This document shows, one piece after another, positions 53,273-63,840 of a DNA stretch of 64,000 bases. Numbering within the stretch: the stretch's first letter is position 1; the number at the start of each line of letters is the position of its first letter. The notes under the pieces are model-generated. The model made no database searches and had not been told where the DNA came from. It worked only from the letters and a program-made list of their open reading frames with translations. The translations under genes were made by a program, and so were the position numbers. Source of the DNA: Blautia coccoides (GTDB lineage: Bacteria > Bacillota > Clostridia > Lachnospirales > Lachnospiraceae); NCBI RefSeq assembly GCF_034355335.1, contig NZ_CP136422.1, positions 2,886,501-2,950,500 on the forward strand, written 5' to 3'.

Positions 53273-54883
53273 ATGGAGACATTATTGGAGATTCGTGACC
53301 TGTCTGTTACCTTTCAGGATGTGGAGGGAACACGTGCCGCAAGGCACGTGAACCTTCAGCTTAAAAAGGGAGAACTGGCCGCCCTTGTGGGGGAGTCCGG
53401 TTCAGGAAAGACTGTGCTGTGCAAAACCATATTACAGCTTCTCGGAAAAAAGACCCGTGTGGAAAGCGGTCAGATTCTGTACCGGGACAGCAATATTTTA
53501 GAATACACGGAAAAGCAGATGCAGAAGTTCCGCGGCAAGGAAATTTCCATGGTGTTTCAGGACCCATATCTGTCTTTGAATCCAACGATCTCTATCGGAA
53601 AGCAGATCATGGAGACGATCCTTCTTCACGAAAAGATTTCAAAAAAAGAGGCAAAAGCCAGAACTCTGGAGCTTTTGGAACTCACCGGATTTGACCAATG
53701 TGAAAAACGGTTTTTCCAGTATCCCCACCAGTTTTCAGGGGGGATGCGGCAGAGGGCGGCCATCGCCATAGCCCTTGCCTGCAGTCCGGGCCTTTTGCTG
53801 GCGGACGAGCCTACCACTGCGCTGGACGTGGATACTCAGCAGCAGATTATGGAGCTTTTGGCAAAGATAAGAAAAGAGACAGGAGTTGCCATTTTATTCA
53901 TCACCCATGACCTGGGTCTGGTAGAAAATGTGGCGGACAGTGTCTATGTCATGTATCAGGGAGAAATCGTGGAAAGCGGCAGTGTCGGTGATATTTTTAA
54001 ACACGCACAGAATCCCTATACCATAAAACTGCTGGGATACCGGAATTACGGAAAGGGCATCGGACACACCCATGGCAGGATACACTTCCACGATGGTATG
54101 CCCCATACCCATGGCGGCACGCACGATCACATGCATCCCCGGGTGGAGGGGGATATTTCCCATCCGGCTGTCCAGGTAGAGGAGAAGACAGTCCGGGATG
54201 ACCGGGTAGTGCTGTTAAAGGAGCCGGAACCGGAAAAACTGATCGAGATCCAGCACTTGTCCAAGAATTTCCGTTTGGATAGACATACGGTTTCCCGTGT
54301 CCTTGAAGATTTTTCCTTGGATGTATACAGAGGGGAGATCCTGGGGGTGGTAGGGCCTTCCGGCTGTGGAAAATCCACGCTTGCCAGATGTATAGTAGGG
54401 CTTTATGAGCCGGACGGGGGAAAGATCCTCTACCATGGGGATACTGCCCGTATCTACAGACGACAGATGATTTTCCAGGACAGTTCCTCGGCTTTTAATC
54501 CTCATATGACACTGGAAGAGATCATCGGGGAACCGCTTAGAATACAGAAGCTGTGCAGAGGCAGGCAGGAGCTTAAGGAGCGGGTGCGTTCCTTGATGGA
54601 GCAGGTGGAGCTTGACCCGGCTCTTGGAGGACGTCATCCTTATGACGTATCAGGAGGCCAGCGCCAGAGAGCTGCCATTGCCAGAGCCTTGACTGTGGAG
54701 CCGGAGTTTATTGTGGCGGATGAGCCTATTTCCTCCCTGGACATTTCCATTCAGGCACAGATCATGCACCTTTTCAGAAAGCTCCAGGAAGAACACCATC
54801 TGACCATTATGCTCATTGCCCATGACCTCCCTATGGTCATGCATGTCAGTGACCGTATCATCAAAATGGATCAGGAAAAATAA
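53273..54883 (+). CDS. Fused double ATPase of the importer with His-rich linker (DppD-DppF type)
   Basis: A 536-residue protein carrying two ABC ATPase domains that are usually separate. First domain: GESGSGKTVL, FSGGMRQRAAIAIAL, LLADEPTTALD. Second: GPSGCGKSTL, VSGGQRQRAAIARAL, IVADEPISSLD. Between them, at about residues 262-300, a stretch with ten histidines in 37 residues (segments GHTHGRIHFHDG and HTHGGTHDHMHP) suggests binding of nickel, cobalt or zinc. The fusion fits a heterodimeric ATPase driving the upstream permeases. A good terminator follows. A metal rather than peptide substrate is an inference from the linker. Confidence 0.92.
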   Translation: METLLEIRDLSVTFQDVEGTRAARHVNLQLKKGELAALVGESGSGKTVLCKTILQLLGKKTRVESGQILYRDSNILEYTEKQMQKFRGKEISMVFQDPYLSLNPTISIGKQIMETILLHEKISKKEAKARTLELLELTGFDQCEKRFFQYPHQFSGGMRQRAAIAIALACSPGLLLADEPTTALDVDTQQQIMELLAKIRKETGVAILFITHDLGLVENVADSVYVMYQGEIVESGSVGDIFKHAQNPYTIKLLGYRNYGKGIGHTHGRIHFHDGMPHTHGGTHDHMHPRVEGDISHPAVQVEEKTVRDDRVVLLKEPEPEKLIEIQHLSKNFRLDRHTVSRVLEDFSLDVYRGEILGVVGPSGCGKSTLARCIVGLYEPDGGKILYHGDTARIYRRQMIFQDSSSAFNPHMTLEEIIGEPLRIQKLCRGRQELKERVRSLMEQVELDPALGGRHPYDVSGGQRQRAAIARALTVEPEFIVADEPISSLDISIQAQIMHLFRKLQEEHHLTIMLIAHDLPMVMHVSDRIIKMDQEK

Positions 54884-54892
54884 AGAAATCGG

Positions 54893-54934
54893 AAAGCTGT
54901 TACAAAAATCAGGCGATTTTGTGACAGCTTTTTT
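54893..54934 (+). terminator. Intrinsic terminator of the importer operon
   Basis: AAGCTGTTACAAAA pairs with TTTTGTGACAGCTT (one G-U) and is followed by six T residues. Confidence 0.9.
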
Positions 54935-54961
54935 AAATATAAAAAAGATGGGATAATCAAC

Positions 54962-54990
54962 TTGAACTTTCAGTTTTCAGCGTCTATAAT
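54962..54990 (+). promoter_or_regulatory. Promoter of the surface acylation cluster
   Basis: TTGAAC (54962-54967) and a consensus TATAAT (54985-54990) with a 17-base spacer, 67 bases before the SGNH gene. Confidence 0.85.
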
Positions 54991-55056
54991 TTATTAAACG
55001 ACAGGAATCGGGGAATCTGTCGAATAGGGGAAAAGGACATAGGATTTGAAGGGAAA

Positions 55057-55836
55057 ATGAAAAAAATCAAAGAGTACATATCTGAAACCCGTTTTTGGGT
55101 TCTCCTGGCAGTGGTGCTGATAGTCATCATTGCCGTTGTTGTTATCTTCAAAAAGGTTGAAAACGCTGAAGAAATTCCATATGAAAAAAACAGAAAGACC
55201 GTAGCCGCATTGGAAAAAGCGGATATCTCTGAGACGGAGCGTGCGTTAAAGGAGCTGAATGGCGGGGAGGATTCCCAAAACAGTCAGGGCGAGGAGCGGG
55301 ATACGGCAGAATTAAAAAGGGCATTTCAAAATGCCGTGATACTGGGAGATTCTTTTTCGGAATCTATAGTAGAGTATGGTTTCCTGGATACAGATGTTGT
55401 CCTTTTCAAACGGGGACTCAGTGTGAGCCAGGCAGATGAACTTGTGGACAAGGCCATTTCTCTGCGCCCCTCGGCAGTGTTCTTTGTCTTCGGAACAAAT
55501 GACATGGAAATCTGTGAGGGGGACAGTGCAAAGTTTATTGAGGCATACAGGCGTCAGATCGAACGGCTGAAAGCAGGACTTCCGGATGCTGCAGTCTATA
55601 TCAACAGTATTTTGCCTGCCACAAAAGAGGCAGTGGAAGAGACCCCTAGCTATGCGTACTGCGGGCAGTTCAATGAAGCGCTTCAGGCTATGTGCAAAGA
55701 GGATGGGTATACCTATGCGGACTGTTCTTTTTTAATAGAAGGAAAAGACGGAATCTATGAGCCAGACGGCATCCATGTGGTTAAGAGTTATTATCCGGCA
55801 TGGCTGTCTTATCTGGCGGATACGGCAGGATTATAA
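55057..55836 (+). CDS. SGNH/GDSL hydrolase-family membrane-anchored protein
   Basis: A 259-residue protein with an N-terminal membrane helix (about 12-31) and an extracellular SGNH domain. The catalytic Ser is in ILGDSFSES (Ser99), followed by VFGTNDME and the Asp-His pair in PDGIHVVKSYY. Such proteins act as O-acyl transferases or esterases on surface glycans. It opens a four-gene cluster with DUF4358, MBOAT and DHHW proteins, which supports a role in acylating an exported polysaccharide. Confidence 0.88.
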   Translation: MKKIKEYISETRFWVLLAVVLIVIIAVVVIFKKVENAEEIPYEKNRKTVAALEKADISETERALKELNGGEDSQNSQGEERDTAELKRAFQNAVILGDSFSESIVEYGFLDTDVVLFKRGLSVSQADELVDKAISLRPSAVFFVFGTNDMEICEGDSAKFIEAYRRQIERLKAGLPDAAVYINSILPATKEAVEETPSYAYCGQFNEALQAMCKEDGYTYADCSFLIEGKDGIYEPDGIHVVKSYYPAWLSYLADTAGL

Positions 55837-55840
55837 GAGG

Positions 55841-56311
55841 ATGAAAATAAGATGGGTGAAAGCGGGAACCCTTGTGTTTTTGACGGTCTATCTTGGCTTT
55901 TTATGTACAAGAGGCTGGGCGAGGGATATTCCTATAGATAAAATAGCTTCAGAGTTGGAGCGGGATGAGACGATCACCTCCATGGAAAAGTGCGGGGCAA
56001 GAGAACTGAGCAGATTCTATGGATTGGAGACAGGTGATCTTGAAGGGTATTTTTTTTACAAGGCAGAATCCCCCATGTCTGTGGATGAATTTCTGGTTGT
56101 GAAGGCAGAGAGTCCCCAGGGAGCAGAAGAGATATTGGACAGTGCGGAAAAGCGTCTGGAGGAACAGAAAAAAAGCTTTGAGGGATATGGGGTGTCGCAG
56201 ACGAAGCTCCTCTCGGAGGCAGTAGTGGAAATAAGGGGAAATTATGTTCTGTACGCGTCCGGAAATTATGCACAGCAGTGGAGAAAGGAATTTCTGGATT
56301 TGATCAAATAG
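55841..56311 (+). CDS. DUF4358 lipoprotein-like secreted protein
   Basis: A 156-residue protein with an N-terminal hydrophobic segment (about 6-24) and a DUF4358 domain (ELSRFYGLETGDLEGYFFYK, MSVDEFLVVKAES). Conserved in Lachnospiraceae next to MBOAT and SGNH genes; no activity is known. The ATG at 55841 follows the preceding stop by four bases, with AAGAGG just upstream, so it is cotranslated with the hydrolase. Confidence 0.85.
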   Translation: MKIRWVKAGTLVFLTVYLGFLCTRGWARDIPIDKIASELERDETITSMEKCGARELSRFYGLETGDLEGYFFYKAESPMSVDEFLVVKAESPQGAEEILDSAEKRLEEQKKSFEGYGVSQTKLLSEAVVEIRGNYVLYASGNYAQQWRKEFLDLIK

Positions 56312-56357
56312 CGGAAAAGGCAGGATATGGTCCTGCCCACATCAGGGGAGAATAGAT

Positions 56358-57749
56358 ATGTTGCTGAACAGCTTATTTTTTATTTTTGCATTTTTACCGG
56401 TTGTATTGTTTCTGTACTATGTGCTGCCTGCCGGGGGAAGGAACCTTTTTCTTCTGGCAGCCAGCCTTATGTTTTATGCCTGGGGAGACCCGGTTTATCT
56501 TATCCTGCTGATTTTCTCCACGGTCTTCCATTACGTTATGGGACAGCAGATTGGAAGGGAAGCACAGGAAAAAAGGCGGCAGAAATTGGATCTTCTGTTT
56601 GCCGCAGGAGTAGATGTGTTCCTGCTTTGCTTTTTTAAGTATTTCGGACCTGCAGCAGAACTGTTAGGAAGCCTTTTGCATACACAGCTTCCTGTCAGGG
56701 AACTGGCGCTTCCCATAGGGCTGTCCTTTTATACTTTTAAGAATATGTCCTACCTTTTCGACATCTATTACGGCAGAACGGAGGCAGAGAAGAATTTTAC
56801 GGATTTTGCCGCCTACGGGGTATTTTTCCCTGTCATGACTGCCGGGCCTATTGTGCGGTACGAGGATGTGAAGAGGCAGATAAAAAAGCGCAGGGTAAAT
56901 GCGCTGCAGCTTGGTTACGGAGCAAGAAGGTTTATCCTGGGTCTGGCAAAAAAAGTGCTTCTGGCCGATACACTGGCGTCCCTCTATGGAGAGATCAGTG
57001 CCGGAGCAGGGGACATTTCCGTGCTCACCGCGTGGATCGGTATGTTTGCCTTTACTATGGAAATATATTTTGATTTTTCCGGGTATTCCGATATGGCGAT
57101 TGGGATCAGCAGGATGCTGGGATTTACGGTCAAGGAGAATTTCGACTATCCGTATACATCTAAAAGTATTACTGAGTTCTGGCGGAGATGGCATATTTCC
57201 CTGGGGAGCTGGTTCAGGGATTACATCTATATACCCTTGGGCGGCAACCGCGCAGGCATTGGAAAGCATATACGCAATATCCTTATTGTCTGGTGCCTTA
57301 CAGGAATGTGGCACGGAGCGTCGCTGAATTTTCCTGTATGGGGGCTTTATTACGGCATACTTCTGATTGGGGAAAAATATTTTCTGGGAAGCAGACTGAA
57401 AAAACTTCCCGGCTGGATATCCGGGGCTTACACTATGCTGTTCGTGATGGTGGGCTGGATGCTGTTCTCCCATGAGTCTCTGGGAGACGCGGGTATTTAT
57501 CTGAAGCGTCTGGCAGGGATCGGGGCTGCGGGCTTTGCGGACGGGATGGCACTGTACTATCTGAAGACAAACTTTTTGATCTTCCTGTTTTGCATACCTG
57601 CCTGCAGACCTGGTTTTTTCCGGTGGGTGGAGAGCAGGATCCATGATTCCGCTGTGGGTTCTGCGCTTTTGTACGGAGCGTTGTTCCTTCTGAGCACAGC
57701 CAGCCTTGTCTTCAGTTCCTATCATCCTTTTTTATATCTGCGTTTTTAG
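56358..57749 (+). CDS. MBOAT-family O-acyltransferase (AlgI/DltB-like)
   Basis: A 463-residue integral membrane acyltransferase with about ten helices. Conserved MBOAT elements are FWRRWHISLGSWFRDYIYIP (first His), and the catalytic His in TGMWHGASLNF. It moves acyl groups (usually acetyl) across the membrane to an outside acceptor glycan or teichoic acid. GGGGAGAA lies before the ATG. It works with SGNH/DHHW proteins encoded on both sides, as AlgI does with AlgJ/AlgX. Confidence 0.95.
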   Translation: MLLNSLFFIFAFLPVVLFLYYVLPAGGRNLFLLAASLMFYAWGDPVYLILLIFSTVFHYVMGQQIGREAQEKRRQKLDLLFAAGVDVFLLCFFKYFGPAAELLGSLLHTQLPVRELALPIGLSFYTFKNMSYLFDIYYGRTEAEKNFTDFAAYGVFFPVMTAGPIVRYEDVKRQIKKRRVNALQLGYGARRFILGLAKKVLLADTLASLYGEISAGAGDISVLTAWIGMFAFTMEIYFDFSGYSDMAIGISRMLGFTVKENFDYPYTSKSITEFWRRWHISLGSWFRDYIYIPLGGNRAGIGKHIRNILIVWCLTGMWHGASLNFPVWGLYYGILLIGEKYFLGSRLKKLPGWISGAYTMLFVMVGWMLFSHESLGDAGIYLKRLAGIGAAGFADGMALYYLKTNFLIFLFCIPACRPGFFRWVESRIHDSAVGSALLYGALFLLSTASLVFSSYHPFLYLRF

Positions 57750-57891
57750 ACAGGTCCCGGAGAGATAGGTGACGTGGAATGTGTTATTAGATGATAACTG
57801 TTAAGCAGTCTATAGTTACGTTACTTTTGAGGTAAAATAGAGATCATAAAAGATGCCGCAGGCGCACTGCGGCCATGGAACGGAGAAGCTC

Positions 57892-59049
57892 ATGAGCGAA
57901 AGAAATAAAAACTTACACAGGAGGGCGGCAATCATCACAGGCTGGGTTTTTATAGCTGTCATAGCCTTTTTCTTTCTGGGCAGCCTGGCCGCAAAAGACA
58001 GGACCTTTTCTGAAAAAGAGAACAGAATGCTTGAAAAAGCACCGAAGATAAATGCGGGACAGATCGTGTCCGGTAGATATGAGGAGAAATTTGAGACATA
58101 TTTCAGTGACCAGTTCCTGCTGCGGGATATGTGGATCGAGATAAAGGCCGGTTTTGACCGGCTGACCGGCAAAGTGGAATCTAACGGTGTCTATCTGGGG
58201 AAGGATGGATATTTGATCGAAAGCTTTACAGAACCGGATAAAAAAAATCTGGAGAAAACCTGCCGTGCCATGGGGGATTTTGCAGAAAGACATAAGGATA
58301 TAAAACAATATGCCATGGTGGTTCCAAATGCGGTGGAGATCCTTTCCGACAAACTTCCTGCATTCGCACCTGGGGCAGACCAGGGAGAATATCTGGATGA
58401 GCTTGGAACAACTTTAGAAAAGCAGGGGATTTCTTTTCTGGATATGCGCAGTGTTCTGGAAAAGAACAGGGATAAAAAGTTGTATTACAAGACCGATCAT
58501 CACTGGACCACAGAAGCGGCATATCTGGCATTTTTGGAGGCTGGGAAGACCATGGGATATCAGGGGACCCAGACAGAGTACAGCGTACTGCCTGTGACCG
58601 GGCGGTTCCAGGGGACATTGTCTGCAAAGAGCGGGTTTCGTTTGGGGGAGAAAGAAGAGCTGGAGGTGTTTCTTCCAAAAGACGGGGCTGCGGGCTCTGT
58701 TGTCAATTATGTGGATGAACAGAAAAAGACAGCCAGTTTTTATGACACGAAAAAGCTGGACACCAGAGATGGATATGCCTGTTTTTTGGGCGGCAACCAT
58801 CCCCTGATCCGCATTGAGACGCCTACGCAGTCAGATAAGACGCTTCTGGTCCTGAAAGATTCCTATGCCAACTGTTACCTGCCTTTTTTGGCAGCTTCGT
58901 ACAGGAAGATCGTAGTAGTGGACCCCAGGTATTACTACGGGGATCTGGAAGAACTGATACAGGCGGAGGAGATAGAGGAAGTATTGTATCTTTATAATGC
59001 CAATACCTTCTTTTCCGACACCGCTCTGCAGATGGTTCTGCCGGTATAG
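57892..59049 (+). CDS. DHHW-family (AlgJ/AlgX-like) surface protein
   Basis: A 385-residue protein with one N-terminal membrane helix (about 13-34) and an extracellular SGNH-like domain. The family motif is KTDHHWTTEAAYLAF, with the later serine region LLVLKDSYANCYLPFL. DHHW proteins accept the acyl group from MBOAT partners and place it on the glycan. The ATG at 57892 has CGGAGAAG upstream; the longer frame lacks a site. A gap of 142 bases separates it from the MBOAT gene, so it may have a promoter of its own. Confidence 0.9.
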   Translation: MSERNKNLHRRAAIITGWVFIAVIAFFFLGSLAAKDRTFSEKENRMLEKAPKINAGQIVSGRYEEKFETYFSDQFLLRDMWIEIKAGFDRLTGKVESNGVYLGKDGYLIESFTEPDKKNLEKTCRAMGDFAERHKDIKQYAMVVPNAVEILSDKLPAFAPGADQGEYLDELGTTLEKQGISFLDMRSVLEKNRDKKLYYKTDHHWTTEAAYLAFLEAGKTMGYQGTQTEYSVLPVTGRFQGTLSAKSGFRLGEKEELEVFLPKDGAAGSVVNYVDEQKKTASFYDTKKLDTRDGYACFLGGNHPLIRIETPTQSDKTLLVLKDSYANCYLPFLAASYRKIVVVDPRYYYGDLEELIQAEEIEEVLYLYNANTFFSDTALQMVLPV

Positions 59050-59097
59050 CTTTCGGTTATGATTTACATACTAATTAGTTATAACGCTTTAAATGCA

Positions 59098-59126
59098 TTG
59101 ACAAAAATTTGAATAGTTGATAGAAT
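59098..59126 (+). promoter_or_regulatory. Promoter of ilvN-ilvC
   Basis: TTGACA (59098-59103) and TAGAAT (59121-59126) with a 17-base spacer. The leader of about 50 bases is too short for a T-box or a leader-peptide attenuator. Confidence 0.8.
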
Positions 59127-59182
59127 TACAAGAAAAGTTAAGCTGTTTCGTTAAAACGAAGGAGCATGGGAGAAGGTGCTGT

Positions 59183-59695
59183 ATGAACAAAAGAATTTTG
59201 TCTATTCTGGTTGAAAATACGGCCGGTGTTCTGAGCCGGGTATCCGGTTTGTTCAGCCGACGCGGTTATAATATTGACAGCGTTTCCGTAGGCATCACGA
59301 CAGATCCGAATTATTCCCGTATGACTGTTGTCTGCAGCGGGGACGAACTGATCTTAGAGCAGATCACCAAACAGGTGGAAAAGCTTGAGGATGTACTTAC
59401 AGTAAAAGTCCTGAGGGATGGACAGAGTGTCAACAGAGAGCTGATTCTGGTGAAGGTCCGCGTGGAGCCTGAGCAGAGACCGAGTATTTCTTCTATCGTG
59501 GATATTTTCCGGGCCAATATCATTGATGTGGGCAAGGAATCCATGATCATTGAACTGACAGGTACCAAGTCAAAGCTGGAAGCGTTTATTGACCTGCTGG
59601 ACGGCTATGAGATCCTGGAACTGGCAAGAACGGGTATCACCGGACTTTCCAGAGGAATTGATGATGTCTTCTACTTAGAAGAGGACGAAGAGTAA
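59183..59695 (+). CDS. ilvN: Acetolactate synthase small (regulatory) subunit
   Basis: A 170-residue regulatory subunit for branched-chain amino acid synthesis; it confers valine feedback and activates the catalytic subunit. The N-terminal ACT domain (ILVENTAGVLSRVSGLFSRRGYNIDS) and C-terminal domain (PSISSIVDIFRANIIDVGKE, SGRGIDDV-like end) are complete. The ATG at 59183 has GGGAGAAGG upstream. The catalytic subunit gene (ilvB) is not in this window, so it must lie elsewhere. ilvC follows after 71 bases. Confidence 0.95.
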   Translation: MNKRILSILVENTAGVLSRVSGLFSRRGYNIDSVSVGITTDPNYSRMTVVCSGDELILEQITKQVEKLEDVLTVKVLRDGQSVNRELILVKVRVEPEQRPSISSIVDIFRANIIDVGKESMIIELTGTKSKLEAFIDLLDGYEILELARTGITGLSRGIDDVFYLEEDEE

Positions 59696-59754
59696 TTTTA
59701 CATACGTTAGCTAGAGAATGATTTTTTATTCCCTAAGATAAAACAATATGCTAG

Positions 59755-60780
<1,026 letters not shown>

Positions 60781-60815
60781 GAGCACATTTGTGAACATTA
60801 TGTGGTAAGAAAAGT

Positions 60816-60854
60816 CCGCCGGGAGCAGGAGAAATCCTTTTCCCGGCGGTTTTT
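60816..60854. terminator. Terminator between ilvC and the converging lysR
   Basis: CCGCCGGGA pairs with TCCCGGCGG around a 16-base loop, followed by TTTTT. Confidence 0.9.
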
Positions 60855-60879
60855 ATGAGCTGGACAGGCAGTTTCGTAT

Positions 60880-61776
60880 TTACGGCCGCTTGCTGTTGTA
60901 AAAGTCAATGAAATCTTTGACAGCGGTGGTCTGCTGCAGGTTATCCAGGAAGGCGAAACCGATATTCCGCTTGTGGATCGGGAAGGGCAGGGGAATCTCC
61001 ACCAGGGTTTTGTCATTCAGTTCTTTTTCCACGAACTGACGGATAACGCAGGCCACTCCTAAACCGATCTTGGCAAATTCGATCAGCAGATCCATAGTGG
61101 ACACTTCCAGAAGATTGTTTGTCTCAATATGGTGCATGGAGAGGTAGTCATCAATATACTGCCGGGTCATATTTTCCTTGTCAAGCAGCATCAGAGTGGC
61201 TGTGTGGAAGATATCGTCCTTGCGGTTGGTGCGCAGGGAAAGATTATCCAGATAGGAACTGGTACTGACAAAGATATCCTCAATCTCTCCAAGAGAATCA
61301 AAATGTATATGGTGCAGCCGTTCCGGTTCTCCGATAAGTCCCAGGTCAATTTTGTTCTCTTTTAAAAGCTGCAGGGTGTGGTTGGTGGACTGGCATTCTA
61401 TGGTGATCTTCACGTGGGGATGCAGCTTGATAAACTCCTGCAGATAGGGAAGCAGCATGTATTTGCAGAGGGTGGTGCTGACACCGATATGTAAATGTCC
61501 GATCCCCAGGTCGTTTATTTTTTTAATGCGGGATTCTCCCATCTGCAGGGAATAGAATGCTTTCTGCACGTAGTCATAGAGGATTTCCCCTTCTTCGGTG
61601 AGCTGTACACCTCTGGAATTTCTGGAAAATAAAGTGACATCCAGACTCTGCTCCAATTTGCGGATAGATTTGCTTATGGCCGGCTGGCTGATGTAGAGCT
61701 GTTCAGCGGCTTTGGAAATATTGCCCGCGTTGGCAACTGTATAGAAAACGCGGTACAGGGATAAGTTTTGCTCCAT
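60880..61776 (-). CDS. LysR-family regulator, divergent from leuC
   Basis: A 298-residue regulator with an N-terminal winged helix (SLYRVFYTVANAGNISKAAEQL, SQPAISKSIRKLEQ) and a two-lobed effector domain. It is transcribed away from leuCD across a 211-base gap that contains an inverted repeat AGTTGC/GCAACT, the usual layout for a LysR activator of the neighbouring operon. The effector could be a pathway intermediate, as isopropylmalate is for LeuO-like or CbbR-like systems; not shown by the sequence. Confidence 0.93.
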   Translation of the reverse strand: MEQNLSLYRVFYTVANAGNISKAAEQLYISQPAISKSIRKLEQSLDVTLFSRNSRGVQLTEEGEILYDYVQKAFYSLQMGESRIKKINDLGIGHLHIGVSTTLCKYMLLPYLQEFIKLHPHVKITIECQSTNHTLQLLKENKIDLGLIGEPERLHHIHFDSLGEIEDIFVSTSSYLDNLSLRTNRKDDIFHTATLMLLDKENMTRQYIDDYLSMHHIETNNLLEVSTMDLLIEFAKIGLGVACVIRQFVEKELNDKTLVEIPLPFPIHKRNIGFAFLDNLQQTTAVKDFIDFYNSKRP

Positions 61777-61816
61777 TGTAGAACCTCATTTCTGTTTTGC
61801 ATTTGACTCCATATAC

Positions 61817-61913
61817 AGTTGCAGTTTTCTCTGTGATCGGCAACTATATAAATTGGAGTTATGGTAGATATATTTAATATGTATTTCTATTATAACAAAA
61901 GATATGCTATGAT
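61817..61913 (+). promoter_or_regulatory. leuC control region with LysR-type inverted repeat
   Basis: AGTTGC (61817-61822) and GCAACT (61840-61845) form an inverted repeat beside the lysR start. TATGAT (61908-61913) is a possible -10 for leuC, with a poor -35, fitting an activator-dependent promoter. Confidence 0.5.
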
Positions 61914-61987
61914 AGCAATAGATGAAATCAAGGTGGCTGTGAAGAGTTACAAACAGTCACAAATTAAGAAAACAAGGAGGAATACCC

Positions 61988-63256
61988 ATGGGAATGACAA
62001 TGACACAGAAAATTCTGGCTGCAGCAGCCGGACTTGATAAAGTGGAAGCCGGACAGTTGATCGAGGCTGATCTGGATCTGGTGCTGGGTAATGATATTAC
62101 ATCTCCTGTAGCAATTCACGAGATGGATAAAATGACGGTTAAAAATGTATTTGATAAAGACAAGATCGCGCTGGTTATGGACCACTTTATTCCGAACAAG
62201 GATATCAAATCAGCAGAGCACTGCAAATGCGTGCGTGAATTCGCATGTAAGAATGAGATCACCAATTATTTCGATGTGGGTGAGATGGGTATAGAGCACG
62301 CGCTGCTTCCGGAGAAAGGCCTGACAGTGGCAGGAGATGTGGTGATCGGAGCGGATTCCCATACATGCACTTACGGAGCGCTGGGCGCTTTTTCCACAGG
62401 TGTGGGCAGTACAGATATGGCGGCAGGCATGGCGACAGGAAAAGCATGGTTTAAAGTGCCCTCAGCCATCAAATTCAATATTGTGGGCAAGCCGGCCAAA
62501 TGGGTCAGTGGAAAAGACGTGATCTTACATATCATCGGCATGATCGGCGTGGACGGTGCTCTTTACAAATCCATGGAGTTTGTGGGAGAGGGCATCAAAA
62601 ATTTGAGTATGGATGACCGTTTTACCATTGCCAACATGGCTATTGAGGCAGGCGGAAAGAACGGGATCTTCCCGGTTGATGAGCTGGCTGTAGAATACAT
62701 GAAAGAACATTCCAAACGCCCGTATAAAGTTTACGAGGCAGATGCGGATGCGGTTTATGATGAAGAATATACCATTGATCTGAGCCAGCTTAAACCGACC
62801 ATCGCATTCCCGCATTTGCCGGAAAATACAAAGACAATGGATGAGATCACAGAGGATGTTGTGATCGACCAGTCTGTGATCGGTTCCTGTACCAACGGCA
62901 GGATCGAGGACCTTCGCTGTGCAGCAGAGATCTTAAAGGGCCGCAAAGTGAAAAAAGGTGTGCGCTGTATCATTATACCTGCAACACAAAACATCTATCT
63001 TCAGGCAATGGAGGAAGGGCTTCTGAAAATCTTTATCGAAGCAGGCGCTGTTGTCAGCACTCCTACCTGCGGACCATGCCTGGGCGGATATATGGGAATC
63101 CTGGCAGAAGGAGAGCGCTGTATCTCCACCACAAACAGAAACTTTGTGGGACGTATGGGACACGTGGACTCTGAAGTATATCTGGCAAGCCCGGCCGTAG
63201 CAGCAGCAAGCGCAGTGACCGGCAAAATTTCCGTGCCGGAAGAACTTGGATTATAG
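61988..63256 (+). CDS. leuC: 3-isopropylmalate dehydratase large subunit
   Basis: A 422-residue aconitase-family subunit that isomerises isopropylmalate in leucine synthesis. The [4Fe-4S] ligands are Cys in GSCTNG and the pair in PTCGPCLGG (about 360 and 363). The substrate motif [15 protein letters not shown] is intact. Length and lack of long insertions match the short (HacA/LeuC2-type) large subunit common in Clostridia. AAGGAGGAATACCC precedes the ATG. leuD follows after 14 bases. Confidence 0.96.
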   Translation: MGMTMTQKILAAAAGLDKVEAGQLIEADLDLVLGNDITSPVAIHEMDKMTVKNVFDKDKIALVMDHFIPNKDIKSAEHCKCVREFACKNEITNYFDVGEMGIEHALLPEKGLTVAGDVVIGADSHTCTYGALGAFSTGVGSTDMAAGMATGKAWFKVPSAIKFNIVGKPAKWVSGKDVILHIIGMIGVDGALYKSMEFVGEGIKNLSMDDRFTIANMAIEAGGKNGIFPVDELAVEYMKEHSKRPYKVYEADADAVYDEEYTIDLSQLKPTIAFPHLPENTKTMDEITEDVVIDQSVIGSCTNGRIEDLRCAAEILKGRKVKKGVRCIIIPATQNIYLQAMEEGLLKIFIEAGAVVSTPTCGPCLGGYMGILAEGERCISTTNRNFVGRMGHVDSEVYLASPAVAAASAVTGKISVPEELGL

Positions 63257-63270
63257 GAGGGAAGGAAGAC

Positions 63271-63759
63271 ATGAAAGCAAACGGAACAGTTTTTAAATAC
63301 GGCGACAATGTGGATACGGATGTTATCATTCCGGCAAGATATCTGAATTCTTCTGATCCTGCGGAACTGGCACAGCACTGTATGGAAGACATTGACAAGG
63401 AATTTGTGAAAAAGGTTAATAAAGGCGATATTATTGTGGCGAACAAGAACTTTGGCTGCGGCTCCTCCCGTGAGCATGCGCCCATTGCTATCAAGGCGGC
63501 AGGGGTGAGCTGTGTCATAGCAGAGACGTTTGCCCGCATTTTTTACCGAAACTCCATCAATATTGGTCTGCCTATCATTGAATGTCCGGAGGCGGCACAG
63601 AACATTGAGGCAGGAGATGAGGTGGAAGTGGATTTCGACAGCGGGATCATTACCAACAAGACAAAGGGAACCAGCTTCAAAGGCCAGGCGTTCCCGGAAT
63701 TCATGCAGAAGATCATCAAGGCTGAAGGTCTAATCAACTATATTAATAGCCAGCAGTAA
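63271..63759 (+). CDS. leuD: 3-isopropylmalate dehydratase small subunit
   Basis: A 162-residue swivelling-domain subunit. Key segments are [32 protein letters not shown] (active-site Ser and Arg) and a C-terminal beta domain. It completes the LeuCD enzyme. GGAGGGAAGG precedes the ATG. The operon ends with a terminator; leuB is not in the window. Confidence 0.96.
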   Translation: MKANGTVFKYGDNVDTDVIIPARYLNSSDPAELAQHCMEDIDKEFVKKVNKGDIIVANKNFGCGSSREHAPIAIKAAGVSCVIAETFARIFYRNSINIGLPIIECPEAAQNIEAGDEVEVDFDSGIITNKTKGTSFKGQAFPEFMQKIIKAEGLINYINSQQ

Positions 63760-63773
63760 AAAGCAGGACAAAG

Positions 63774-63815
63774 AACGGTTCATTTTGCAAAAAAAGAGCA
63801 GAATGGGCCGTTTTT
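63774..63815 (+). terminator. Intrinsic terminator after leuD
   Basis: ACGGTTCATTTTGC pairs with GCAGAATGGGCCGT (several G-U pairs) and is followed by five T residues. Confidence 0.8.
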
Positions 63816-63840
63816 CCAGTCCAGCGGGAAGGGGATACGT

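Noticed and set aside
56664..57725. 353-residue ORF on the minus strand inside the MBOAT gene
   Set aside because: Proline/histidine-rich antisense shadow of a conserved membrane protein gene.
59050..59182. T-box or leader-peptide attenuator before ilvN
   Set aside because: The promoter leaves only about 50 bases of leader and no specifier or antiterminator structure is visible.
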